Source: an uncultured Oscillospiraceae bacterium (lineage in GTDB: Bacteria; Bacillota; Clostridia; Oscillospirales; Acutalibacteraceae). Taken from it: a DNA stretch of 30,211 bases. The position numbers and the translations under genes are program-made. A model generated the notes under the pieces. The model saw nothing but the letters and a program-made list of their open reading frames with translations, made no database searches and was not told the origin of the DNA. Location of the stretch: NCBI GenBank assembly GCA_905192745.1, contig CAJJLZ010000029.1, forward strand, positions 1 through 30,211, read 5' to 3'. Below, in pieces: positions 7,281 through 15,119 of the stretch. The first letter of the stretch is position 1. Every line of letters starts with the position of its first letter.

Positions 7281-8816
7281 TCACCATTCGTTCTGCGCCG
7301 ATTCCCGCCGGTCGGCCGCTTTTTCCTGCGCTCTGGCCTCATACGCCCTCCGCCGACGCTGCACCCGGGCGGCGCGGCCTTCCAGCGCGTTGCTCATCCG
7401 GGTGAAAAGGCCCGCTTTGCGGACATCCAGCATCGGCTGGCGGCTCAGGACATTGTATTTCAGCTTTCGCAGATACGCGCAGAGCCGCAGCCAGGCCGTC
7501 AGGCAGAATACCGCGCTGCCGATCAGAAAGCCGAAGCCGTAAAACGCATGGCAGAACCGCGCCAGCAGCAGAGATGCCGCATTAGCCGTCACGGCGAAAA
7601 CCGCGCTGTCCAGCAGGGCGCCGCCCATATCCGAAAAATACTGGGAAACCAGCATCACGCTGTTGCCGACGGCGTAAAACGCATAACCCACGCAGAGGGT
7701 GCGGTAAATCCGCAGCATTTCGCTGTTAAAGCCCAGCGGCAGCTGAGGCAGGAGAATGGTGCCGAGGATGATGAACAGCAGGGTGGAAAACAACTGCTTG
7801 AGCGCCAGATAGCCGAGCTCCTCGCTCAGTACACGGAGCATATTGTCCTCCGCCTCGTTCAGATTCTCGATCGACCCGCCGTCGTTGAACAGGCTGAAAT
7901 ACTCCTTATACCGCGGATAGAACCGCGTTTCCACCGACGTCACGAAGTTGACGGTGGTTATCAGGATGGAAAAAAAGGCGAAAATAGCCGGCACATCGTA
8001 GGTGGGCGCGCCGTAAAACAGCCCCTCCACCTGCACCTGCAGCGGGCTTGCCCACCACATGATTACCAGATGGCCGAACAATCCCAGCGTGACGAAAAAG
8101 CCGGTGAAACCAAGCTGCGGCGTCGTGTCAAACCAAGCCAGAAAGCGCATCGAGGTTCCGAAGCCTTCCGGGAAATACCGGTTGATGAGAAAAAAATACC
8201 ACAGCATCATGACGCCGTAGCCGATGATGACCGCCGCCATCAGGGCCGCCACCGCCTCGATATGGAAAACCCAGATAAAGAGGATTCCCAGCAGCAGGGC
8301 CACCGCCAGAGACACGGCAAAGGCTACGATAATGCTGCGGTAATCCTTCAGCATGGTCAGGTAGTTGATTTCGGTCCAGACCACGACCAGTACCATGAAA
8401 AAGAGAAAGGAAAGAACCTGATACAGGAGCTTAACCCCGGAAAAATACAGAAATATCCCGTATCCCAGCCCGCCGAGCACCAGCATGAGGCTGAGGCTGC
8501 CGTAAAAGGAGGCGGCGATGGCGTCATACCGCTTTTCATAAATCATATCGGCGCAGAAGCGGGTGGTCAGCATGGAAAACAGGGAGGTGACCGTCAGGGA
8601 GGCCAGCAGCGCATGCGTCAGCATGGAGACCAGAAGCTCCCGGTCATGCCGCGGCGCGCCGGAAAGATCCGCCAGAAACATCGCCGACAGAAGCAGAAGA
8701 AAGCCCAGGATCATCGGGCCCGCAGTGACCATAGCGGCATAGCCGTAGGCACGGATGGTGGCGACCAGACCCTTGCGGGAAAAGAGTTTTTTCAGTTCAA
8801 AGCCTATGCCCGCCAT
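7281..8816 (-). CDS. pelG: PelG, Pel exopolysaccharide membrane transporter
   Basis: A 511-aa polytopic membrane protein with about 12 hydrophobic segments. The start MAGIGFELKKLFSRKG and the following Tyr-Gly/Ala-Gly-Pro membrane segment are diagnostic of PelG. Family knowledge: PelG is a MOP-superfamily-like flippase/transporter that works with PelD, PelE and PelF in an inner-membrane synthesis-export complex. The cytoplasmic C-terminal tail (about 455-511) is strongly basic. The ATG at 8816 has a near-perfect AGGAGGTGG upstream and overlaps the 3' end of pelF by 13 nt. Length and layout are normal for the family. Confidence 0.95.
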   Translation of the reverse strand: MAGIGFELKKLFSRKGLVATIRAYGYAAMVTAGPMILGFLLLLSAMFLADLSGAPRHDRELLVSMLTHALLASLTVTSLFSMLTTRFCADMIYEKRYDAIAASFYGSLSLMLVLGGLGYGIFLYFSGVKLLYQVLSFLFFMVLVVVWTEINYLTMLKDYRSIIVAFAVSLAVALLLGILFIWVFHIEAVAALMAAVIIGYGVMMLWYFFLINRYFPEGFGTSMRFLAWFDTTPQLGFTGFFVTLGLFGHLVIMWWASPLQVQVEGLFYGAPTYDVPAIFAFFSILITTVNFVTSVETRFYPRYKEYFSLFNDGGSIENLNEAEDNMLRVLSEELGYLALKQLFSTLLFIILGTILLPQLPLGFNSEMLRIYRTLCVGYAFYAVGNSVMLVSQYFSDMGGALLDSAVFAVTANAASLLLARFCHAFYGFGFLIGSAVFCLTAWLRLCAYLRKLKYNVLSRQPMLDVRKAGLFTRMSNALEGRAARVQRRRRAYEARAQEKAADRRESAQNEW

Positions 8817-10219
8817 CGGCCCGCCACCTCCTCATAGTTGCGGTTATAATTCTCCACCATATCTTCATGGACATACCGGGTCTGCACCCGTTTCCGTCCC
8901 GCTTCGGCCATCTCGGCGCGGAGGTCGCTCCGCGTGGCCATCAGCTCCATGGCGTTGGAAAAGGCGTGGGAATGCATCGGCGGCACCACTATACCCGCCC
9001 GTCCAAGGTCGTCGCCCTCGCCGCCTTCCAGAAGCTCCCGGCAGCAGCCCACGTCGGTGGTGACGCAGGGCCGGCCGGCGGCAAGAGATTCCAGCACCGC
9101 CAGAGGCTGCCCTTCTGAAATACTGGTCAGGATGGTGAAATCACACCGGGTCAGCCAGGGAACGATATCCACATTGCCGGTGAATTCAATATCCCGGATG
9201 CGGAGCTGTTCAATCAGCGCGCGGCATTCCTGCTCATATTCCTCGTCGTCGGTATCGCCGAGCATATACAGCCGTACATTCGGCAGGCGCTGCTTGAGAG
9301 CGAAAAAAGCGTGGATCATGGTTTTGATATCCTTGATCGGATGAACGCGGATGATCGCCACGATATCGATATACCCATTCGGCTGCTTGGGCGGGACGCC
9401 GGCAAAGCGTTCCAGCCGGACCCCGTTGCCGATCACCTTCTGTTTGGACGGGAGACAGCCAAGCTCGGTCTGGATATCCGCATACCGCTGGAAAAGCGCG
9501 GTCACGCAGTCCGACCGGCCATAGGAGCAGCGCGCCAGCATATAAAACATATTGATCCACTGCTGGCGGAACGCGGGAATGATCCACCGTGCCCGGAGAA
9601 TCTCCTCCTCCCGCTCCCGGGTATAGATGCCGTGCTCGGTCACGATGAAGGGCCTCTGCTTCCGCCAGGCGCCGAGCGCGCCCAGAATGCCCCCATATCC
9701 CGTAGCGGTGGCGTGATAAACGTCCGCCTCCGGCACATCCTGCCCCAAAAGGTACAGGGTGGGGAGGAACATCGAGCGGATGGTATGGAAAAAATCCGCG
9801 AAGGAAACATGGGGATAGTTGAGCTGGCAGATTTCCAGCAGGATGTCGAGAAACGCCTCGCTCATCAGGAAGGAGAGTGCGCCCACCCCCTTGACGTTAT
9901 ACATCCGGAACAGGATTTCCCAGTCCGGGTTTTCACAGAGCACCAACTGCCGCAGCGCCTCGATCTCCGGTTCGCTGAAATGAAACTTATCCCCTTTGGA
10001 GGCATGGAGACGCAGCGCGTCGTCCAGAAAAACCTCCCGTATCTCGAGGACATTATCCGGCAGCTCATACTTGAATTTTCCCCGATCCTCCGCTTTGGCG
10101 CCGATGGTCCACAGGATATACTCGTGCTGCGGGTTGGAGGTTATCAGGGAGTGCATCCAACTGGAAACGCCGCCGCGCACATAGGGGTAGCATCCCTCCA
10201 GAATCATACAGATGCGCAC
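8804..10219 (-). CDS. pelF: PelF, GT4 glycosyltransferase of Pel synthesis
   Basis: A 471-aa cytoplasmic glycosyltransferase. The N-terminus ICMILEGCYPYVRGGVSSWMH (residues 3-23) is the PelF signature. TEHGIYTRERE (194-204), RVHPIKDIKT (291-300) and SISEGQPLAVLESLAAGRP (366-384) match the nucleotide-sugar site of GT4 enzymes, including the EX7E pair Glu369/Glu377. PelF polymerises UDP-activated N-acetylhexosamine (GalNAc/GlcNAc in Pseudomonas). The start is a GTG at 10219 with AGGAGG 7 nt upstream, only 2 nt after the stop of the deacetylase gene. The longer reading frame to 10366 lies inside that gene and carries no PelF sequence. All motifs are intact. Confidence 0.95.
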   Translation of the reverse strand: MRICMILEGCYPYVRGGVSSWMHSLITSNPQHEYILWTIGAKAEDRGKFKYELPDNVLEIREVFLDDALRLHASKGDKFHFSEPEIEALRQLVLCENPDWEILFRMYNVKGVGALSFLMSEAFLDILLEICQLNYPHVSFADFFHTIRSMFLPTLYLLGQDVPEADVYHATATGYGGILGALGAWRKQRPFIVTEHGIYTREREEEILRARWIIPAFRQQWINMFYMLARCSYGRSDCVTALFQRYADIQTELGCLPSKQKVIGNGVRLERFAGVPPKQPNGYIDIVAIIRVHPIKDIKTMIHAFFALKQRLPNVRLYMLGDTDDEEYEQECRALIEQLRIRDIEFTGNVDIVPWLTRCDFTILTSISEGQPLAVLESLAAGRPCVTTDVGCCRELLEGGEGDDLGRAGIVVPPMHSHAFSNAMELMATRSDLRAEMAEAGRKRVQTRYVHEDMVENYNRNYEEVAGRWRA

Positions 10220-10221
10220 GG

Positions 10222-12054
10222 TTACTCCTCCTCTATCCGGATGACGACCTGATCCGCCGTGGCGTTCAGAAGATAATAGTCGCCGTCCACCCGCTCGATC
10301 GTGCCGCCCGTGACCTCGCCCGGAGCGCCCTTGCTGAAACGGACCATCAGCCAAGCCTCGTCCCAAAAGCCGCCGAGCCGCAGGTGCACCGCCTCTTCCG
10401 TATCGGTCCGTTCCACCGACAGCACATCGTACCTCTGCGTGGCGCAGGAAGCTTCGCCGGCCGTCATATTGCGAATGTTCGGAGCCGATGTATACAGCCA
10501 GTCCGCGTAAGCGGTCAGGTTCTGATACAGCTTCGCCCAGCCGTCCGCCGCGCCGCGGTCCTCATCCAGCACGTCGTCGGGATGCATGAAGTGGGAGTTG
10601 ACGTAGTACATATTCAGCGCGTTCAGCGCATCCCAGTACATATACTGATCCAGCACCGCGCCGGAGATCACGCGGGGAAAGTTGACGATTCCGTCTTCAC
10701 CGATCCCAAACTCCTGAATATATTCGATTTCACCGGGGATATACAGGCTGCAGATCGTCCGGATCTGCGGAAAATAGGTTTTCAGCAGATCCCGGCCTTC
10801 GTCGGACAGGATATTGGAGGGCGGCACATAGGTAGTCACGGTATTTTCCGGGAACAGGGAAGCCGTATAATTCAGCGCTTCCCGCAGGGCGGAAACCGCG
10901 TTGTTTACGTCCGTCCAGGAATCGTAATCCACCTTGTTCATGAAGTCAAAGCCGGTAAAGCAGAGCGGCAGATGATTGTACCCATGCAGACCGATTTCAC
11001 CGCCGTGATCCAGCAGCATCGCGCCGAAATGCTGAAACCGCTCGGTATCCTTCTGCCGCGGGAAAAGGCCGTCTATCTCTTCCGTATAGTCCTCGATAAG
11101 CATACCGGTGTATTTGATCCCGTATTCCTCGCAGAGCAGGAGCATATCCGGCCACCAGACAGCGGAATAAAAGCTGGAAATATCCCGGTTGTACTGCTCC
11201 CGGATATACCGGCCGTCTCCCATCGGAACGGGAGAGGGAAAGTCGTCCAGAAAAAAGGCGGAGGCGTTAATCACCGGATAGACCGCCACATCCTGCGTCA
11301 GGCAGTAGGCCGCGGCGGTCAGTCCCCGGGCCGCTTTTTCGGTGAAGCCGTGGTTGTTCACCACAAACCGGCCCTTACCCCAGCCCATCTCCCAGACGAG
11401 CGGTACCCGGTTTTCATCGTCCGAGGCGGCGTATACCTTCGCCTCGCTGCACAGCCGGATGTTCAGCGCGGTAGACATCGGTTCCTCCCAGTGAAAACGG
11501 AAGCCTCTGGAGCCGATCATGAAATCATCGGACAGCTGCATTCCGGCAATCTGGGTATAGGAGACGCCGCCCTCGTCGATACCGAGATAGCTGCCGAGAT
11601 ACCGGAAAACCGGGGTAACATTCGGCGTGCAGAAAAACATCACGCCGCCGCCCTCGTTTTTCACCCAATCGCACATTTCGACAACCGTCCCGCCCAGCAC
11701 CTCCAGATCCTGAAAGCCGATGACCACGGTACGGTAATCCGAATACGGGGGGATCGCTTCCTTCGACACGTCCACCAGACGGTATCCCACCCGGAGCTGC
11801 CCAAGGACATCCTCGAGATGCCCGGTAAAAATCTCGTTGTTTTCCTGAGTGCTGTCCCGCAGGAACAGACAGGTTTTCGCAACGTCCCCGATCCGCTTTT
11901 TCTCCGCGATGGCTGCGGCGGGGAGCTCGGTCAGAGAGGCCGCGGTAACCGTATAGCCCGCCCCGAGATTATCCAGGAAGAGGAAGGCGGCCATCAGGAC
12001 CAGCAGCAGAAACGCCAGAAAGGTCACGCCGAACTTTTTACACATGTTTCCCAT
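10222..12054 (-). CDS. pelA: PelA-type polysaccharide deacetylase (PelA_DA), membrane-anchored
   Basis: A 610-aa protein with one N-terminal membrane anchor (about 9-28) and a large extracytoplasmic part. Residues 60-255 resemble the Rossmann/flavodoxin-like domain of PelA/DUF2194 proteins. Residues about 262-500 form the NodB-like deacetylase: FFLDDFPSP (Asp270/Asp271), GLHGYNHLP (His357 and His361) and SHFMHPDD (His488/491) supply metal-binding and catalytic positions. A C-terminal beta domain follows. The Pseudomonas PelA hydrolase domain is absent, as in the known Gram-positive pelDEA(DA)FG layout. The expected role is partial N-deacetylation of Pel, making it cationic. Start ATG 12054 has AGGAGG 9 nt upstream and overlaps pelE by 17 nt; an ATG at 12045 lacks a good ribosome site. 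Confidence 0.87.
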   Translation of the reverse strand: MGNMCKKFGVTFLAFLLLVLMAAFLFLDNLGAGYTVTAASLTELPAAAIAEKKRIGDVAKTCLFLRDSTQENNEIFTGHLEDVLGQLRVGYRLVDVSKEAIPPYSDYRTVVIGFQDLEVLGGTVVEMCDWVKNEGGGVMFFCTPNVTPVFRYLGSYLGIDEGGVSYTQIAGMQLSDDFMIGSRGFRFHWEEPMSTALNIRLCSEAKVYAASDDENRVPLVWEMGWGKGRFVVNNHGFTEKAARGLTAAAYCLTQDVAVYPVINASAFFLDDFPSPVPMGDGRYIREQYNRDISSFYSAVWWPDMLLLCEEYGIKYTGMLIEDYTEEIDGLFPRQKDTERFQHFGAMLLDHGGEIGLHGYNHLPLCFTGFDFMNKVDYDSWTDVNNAVSALREALNYTASLFPENTVTTYVPPSNILSDEGRDLLKTYFPQIRTICSLYIPGEIEYIQEFGIGEDGIVNFPRVISGAVLDQYMYWDALNALNMYYVNSHFMHPDDVLDEDRGAADGWAKLYQNLTAYADWLYTSAPNIRNMTAGEASCATQRYDVLSVERTDTEEAVHLRLGGFWDEAWLMVRFSKGAPGEVTGGTIERVDGDYYLLNATADQVVIRIEEE

Positions 12055-12991
12055 AATCCGCGCCCTCCTCTCCGTCCGGTTCCCGGTTTTCCCGGTTCCT
12101 GTCCCAAAAAGCGAGAACGCCGCGCCCTTCGGGTGTGAGATAAACGTTCCGGCGCCGTATTTCATCAATGGCCGACCGGATGCCGGCGCCGTCGTTCATC
12201 CGCTGACAGATTTTCAGGCGGGTCAGCCACGCCTTTTCGCTGTTGCTCCATCTCCGAACCAGCGTATCCCCCAGAAGCAGCGCGTCGCTGTAATTGCCGA
12301 CAGCCAGAAAATTATCCACCGCCTGCAGATACAGATCCATTTCCTCCGGAGAGCGGCGCATTTTTTCCTTGAGCAGTTCGGTATACCGGTTGCGGTACAC
12401 GAACAGGACGCTTTCATCGATCAACCCGCTGTCGATATACCGCTGGAGATTTTTCAGGTACCGATCCAGCCGTTCGTCGTTCTCCGGGTCCTCATCATAA
12501 GCGCGGCCCGCCTTTTGCAGGGAAAGCTCGTATTCCCGCTGGGTTTCCATAATCGCAGTGGAGGCGTAATGCGTCACTTCGATATCGTCGTCCAGACGGG
12601 CCTCCTGCAGCAGGCTGATGTATTCATCGGGGTTCTGATGGAGAATTTCCAGCATCAGCTTCCGCCGCGTTTCCGCATCGTTGATCGACATGGCTTCCTC
12701 CAGAGGGATCACCGCGTTCTGCCGGTCGTCCCCTTCCAGCCGCGTGAGCCGGAGATCCTCCAGCGGAAGATGCAGCTCCTCCAGACTGATCGGCCGGATT
12801 CCCAGCTTGTGAAAACGGGAATTATAATCCGCAATCACCGCCGCCAGCACGCCGAACACCGGCACCAGCAGCACGATCGGAAACACCTGCTCCGAAAACT
12901 TCAGGATACGGGTACGGATACCGATATAAATCAGCAGGCAGAACAGCAGATGAACCAGAAGGTACAGCCACAAAAAATTCTTCATCGTCAT
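12038..12991 (-). CDS. pelE: PelE, membrane-anchored TPR-like scaffold of Pel synthesis
   Basis: A 317-aa protein with two N-terminal membrane helices (about 4-24 and 34-54). A charged helical region (about 95-300) has TPR-like helix-turn-helix periodicity, for example around EYELSLQKAGRAYDEDPEN and DNFLAVGNYSDALLLGDTLV. Position between pelD and the deacetylase, membrane topology and TPR content match PelE, which bridges PelD and the rest of the synthase complex. The start codon at 12991 overlaps the pelD stop in an ATGA arrangement, so translation is coupled; ATG 12985 is an alternative. Sequence identity in this family is low, so the call depends partly on context. Confidence 0.82.
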   Translation of the reverse strand: MTMKNFLWLYLLVHLLFCLLIYIGIRTRILKFSEQVFPIVLLVPVFGVLAAVIADYNSRFHKLGIRPISLEELHLPLEDLRLTRLEGDDRQNAVIPLEEAMSINDAETRRKLMLEILHQNPDEYISLLQEARLDDDIEVTHYASTAIMETQREYELSLQKAGRAYDEDPENDERLDRYLKNLQRYIDSGLIDESVLFVYRNRYTELLKEKMRRSPEEMDLYLQAVDNFLAVGNYSDALLLGDTLVRRWSNSEKAWLTRLKICQRMNDGAGIRSAIDEIRRRNVYLTPEGRGVLAFWDRNRENREPDGEEGADYGKHV

Positions 12992-15099
12992 TGCGTTTCA
13001 CCATAATCCGTTTCGGTAAAGGTCAGCCCCGAACGCCGGATCCGCTCCAGGACCGGGCCGATGTTTTCCTGATTGGTCTGGGTCAGGCAGAGATACAGCT
13101 CCCCGTCCGGCCCCAGACCGATGACGTCGGTAGTACGGACCAGTCCGGCCAGCGACTTCCCGACCTGCATCCGGTTGCGGGGGGTGGTATCAAAGCGGAT
13201 CAGGATATACTCGGACACGCCGTTTTCCGCCATTTCCTCCTTAACCCGGATAACATCCCCGAAAAATTCGGCCGTCATAATGTGACTGTCCGGGAGATAA
13301 ACCTCATCCTCGATCTGCTCGGTATATTCCAGCGCCCGCACCAGTGAAATTTTTACCAGTCCGCAGATAACCTTCACCAGATTTTCATAATACACCGCCA
13401 TCTGTTCAAACCGGACCTTCTGCAGTACGATCAGGGCGATCGGCGTTCCGTCCCGGTAAAGCGGAACGGCGTATTCCGGATACCCAAGCAGCCGGTCGCG
13501 GTTGACCCACACTTCCCCGTCCCGGAACTCGGAGGTCATCCGTTCCAGCCGGGAAAGGATCAACGACTTATCGGTTACGCCGTTGATTTCTCTGGAGCAG
13601 GCGATCAGACGGCCGAACAGCATCTTGTCGTCGCAGCTGTAGAGACAGACCGATTTGTTGTCGAGAATCCCTTCCAGCGCGTTCAGCGCCTCGCGGAACA
13701 CCTTTTCCACCAGCGTACTGTCCAGACTTCTGGTTACGTCGAACAGGCGGCCGAAGCTGTCCCGATAGGACATGATCTGCGTCTTGTACTGTTCCTTGTT
13801 CTGAAGGGCACTGGCGTAAAACTCGTTCAGCAGGACGTATTTGTCCTCCAGAATCGCCTTTTCCTCCGCCAGAAACCGATTATCGTTGCGCAGTCTGTCC
13901 TTGACGTAGCCGGTCACGGTACCAATCAGAAAATAGAATATGTAGGGCAGCCAAGTGTCGATATTATACACCGTGGCGGCCCAGTTGCTATGCCCGCCGA
14001 TGGAGGCAGCCAGAAGGGACAGACTGGCGAGACCAGCCGCTCCAAGCCCGGTTTTCATGCCGTGCATGGTTCCCATCAGGACGACATACAGCAGCCGGAA
14101 ATCAATATATTGAAACTGAATCGTGGTGCTGGTGACCCGGTTGAGAAGCTCCATAAGCAGGAAGCCGATGATCAGCTCCGCCAGCTTGACGATAAAAGAG
14201 TGCGCCTGCAAAAAAGCGCCGAGCCGAGTAAACAGGGAACTTTTTTCCTTCTCCGGCGCGGCGTCCAGCGCCTGATTGAGGGCAGGCAGTTCTTCCTCCA
14301 CGCGGCGAAGGGGAAGCCAGTCAAATTCCCGGCGGGGAACGTCCGAATCGATCACGGTTTCAGCCGTTGGGGCCGTATGGGAATAGGACAGGCGGGCGGT
14401 GGGAAACTCCGTGTGGAAGAGCCCGCCCAGTTCCTGAAAGGTCAAAACCGAAGCGGCGGGCACATCGATGGTTTCCAGATCGGCGGGCCAGCTCTCCACC
14501 ACACGGAGGAGCAGTTCACCCATATCCTCCTGCGAAAGGAAGCCGCACCGCTGCCCTTCCGGCCCGCGAAACAGAATGGACGCGCGGCTGCGCGCCTGAT
14601 GCAGGGCGTCCCCGACGACCGACGCGGTTTCTCCCCGCCCGTACAGACAGGGAACCCGCAGCCGGACAATGGCGATATCCTGCCGACGGCGATAATAATC
14701 GCAAAGCTGGCTGCCGGCGGAGAACAGCATCCCGAGATCGCTGTCCGGCAATTCCTCCCCGCTTTCCTGTCCCAACAGGCCGGGCTGGAGATACACGAAC
14801 TGGCGGACATCGTGCTTCGCGCAGAGACGCAGGCAGTTTTCCAGATCCTGATACTCCTCATAATACGGCTCCGACGCATAGAGCTGCTGGGAAAAGAAAA
14901 TCACCGTTTCAAAATTATAGGCGTGGAAAATACGCTCAAACTCCGGATCATGGGGCGATATCTGAAACGGAACGACCGTTTTGCCGAAGCGTCCGGATAC
15001 GAGATCATCCGACGCCGCAACCACTTTATGATGAACCGTCATCGGTTCGCTTATCCCGGCGGAGAGAGAGAGAAGGCGGCCGGTCAACAAAATATCCAA
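12988..15099 (-). CDS. pelD: PelD fused to an N-terminal degenerate epimerase-like domain; c-di-GMP receptor
   Basis: A 703-aa fusion protein. Residues 1-275 follow an extended-SDR/NAD-epimerase pattern (early beta strand, RLRVPCLYGRGE at 147-157), but the Gly-rich nucleotide motif is lost and the Tyr-x3-Lys site is not visible, so it is probably non-catalytic. Residues 300-400 hold about four membrane helices, followed by a coiled coil (405-445), a GAF domain (about 450-595) and a degenerate GGDEF domain (about 600-703). The I-site RTTD is at 655-658, five residues before PDGEL (664-668), which replaces GGDEF. Arg686, Arg688 and Arg689 are placed like the second c-di-GMP-binding arginine of Pseudomonas PelD. 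The expected role is c-di-GMP-gated activation of PelF/PelG. The start is a TTG at 15099, with AGGAG 8 nt upstream; the ATG beside it is out of frame. Confidence 0.88.
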   Translation of the reverse strand: MDILLTGRLLSLSAGISEPMTVHHKVVAASDDLVSGRFGKTVVPFQISPHDPEFERIFHAYNFETVIFFSQQLYASEPYYEEYQDLENCLRLCAKHDVRQFVYLQPGLLGQESGEELPDSDLGMLFSAGSQLCDYYRRRQDIAIVRLRVPCLYGRGETASVVGDALHQARSRASILFRGPEGQRCGFLSQEDMGELLLRVVESWPADLETIDVPAASVLTFQELGGLFHTEFPTARLSYSHTAPTAETVIDSDVPRREFDWLPLRRVEEELPALNQALDAAPEKEKSSLFTRLGAFLQAHSFIVKLAELIIGFLLMELLNRVTSTTIQFQYIDFRLLYVVLMGTMHGMKTGLGAAGLASLSLLAASIGGHSNWAATVYNIDTWLPYIFYFLIGTVTGYVKDRLRNDNRFLAEEKAILEDKYVLLNEFYASALQNKEQYKTQIMSYRDSFGRLFDVTRSLDSTLVEKVFREALNALEGILDNKSVCLYSCDDKMLFGRLIACSREINGVTDKSLILSRLERMTSEFRDGEVWVNRDRLLGYPEYAVPLYRDGTPIALIVLQKVRFEQMAVYYENLVKVICGLVKISLVRALEYTEQIEDEVYLPDSHIMTAEFFGDVIRVKEEMAENGVSEYILIRFDTTPRNRMQVGKSLAGLVRTTDVIGLGPDGELYLCLTQTNQENIGPVLERIRRSGLTFTETDYGETQ

Positions 15100-15119
15100 A
15101 ACAGCATCTCCTTTGACGA

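Noticed and set aside
7160..7342. N-terminal extension of the CotH-family protein
   Set aside because: The extension overlaps pelG and hides the signal peptide; ATG 7159 has a good ribosome site and starts the lipoprotein signal.
5273..7405. Long plus-strand open frame (710 codons) opposite CotH/VTC
   Set aside because: It is antisense to two clearly homologous genes, has biased composition with no domain, and is a known artefact of GC-rich coding DNA. The same applies to 10384-12138, 15183-16988 and 7149-8837.
10220..10366. N-terminal extension of PelF
   Set aside because: The sequence is low-complexity Gly/Arg-rich translation of the deacetylase gene in another frame; GTG 10219 has a strong ribosome site and a canonical PelF start.
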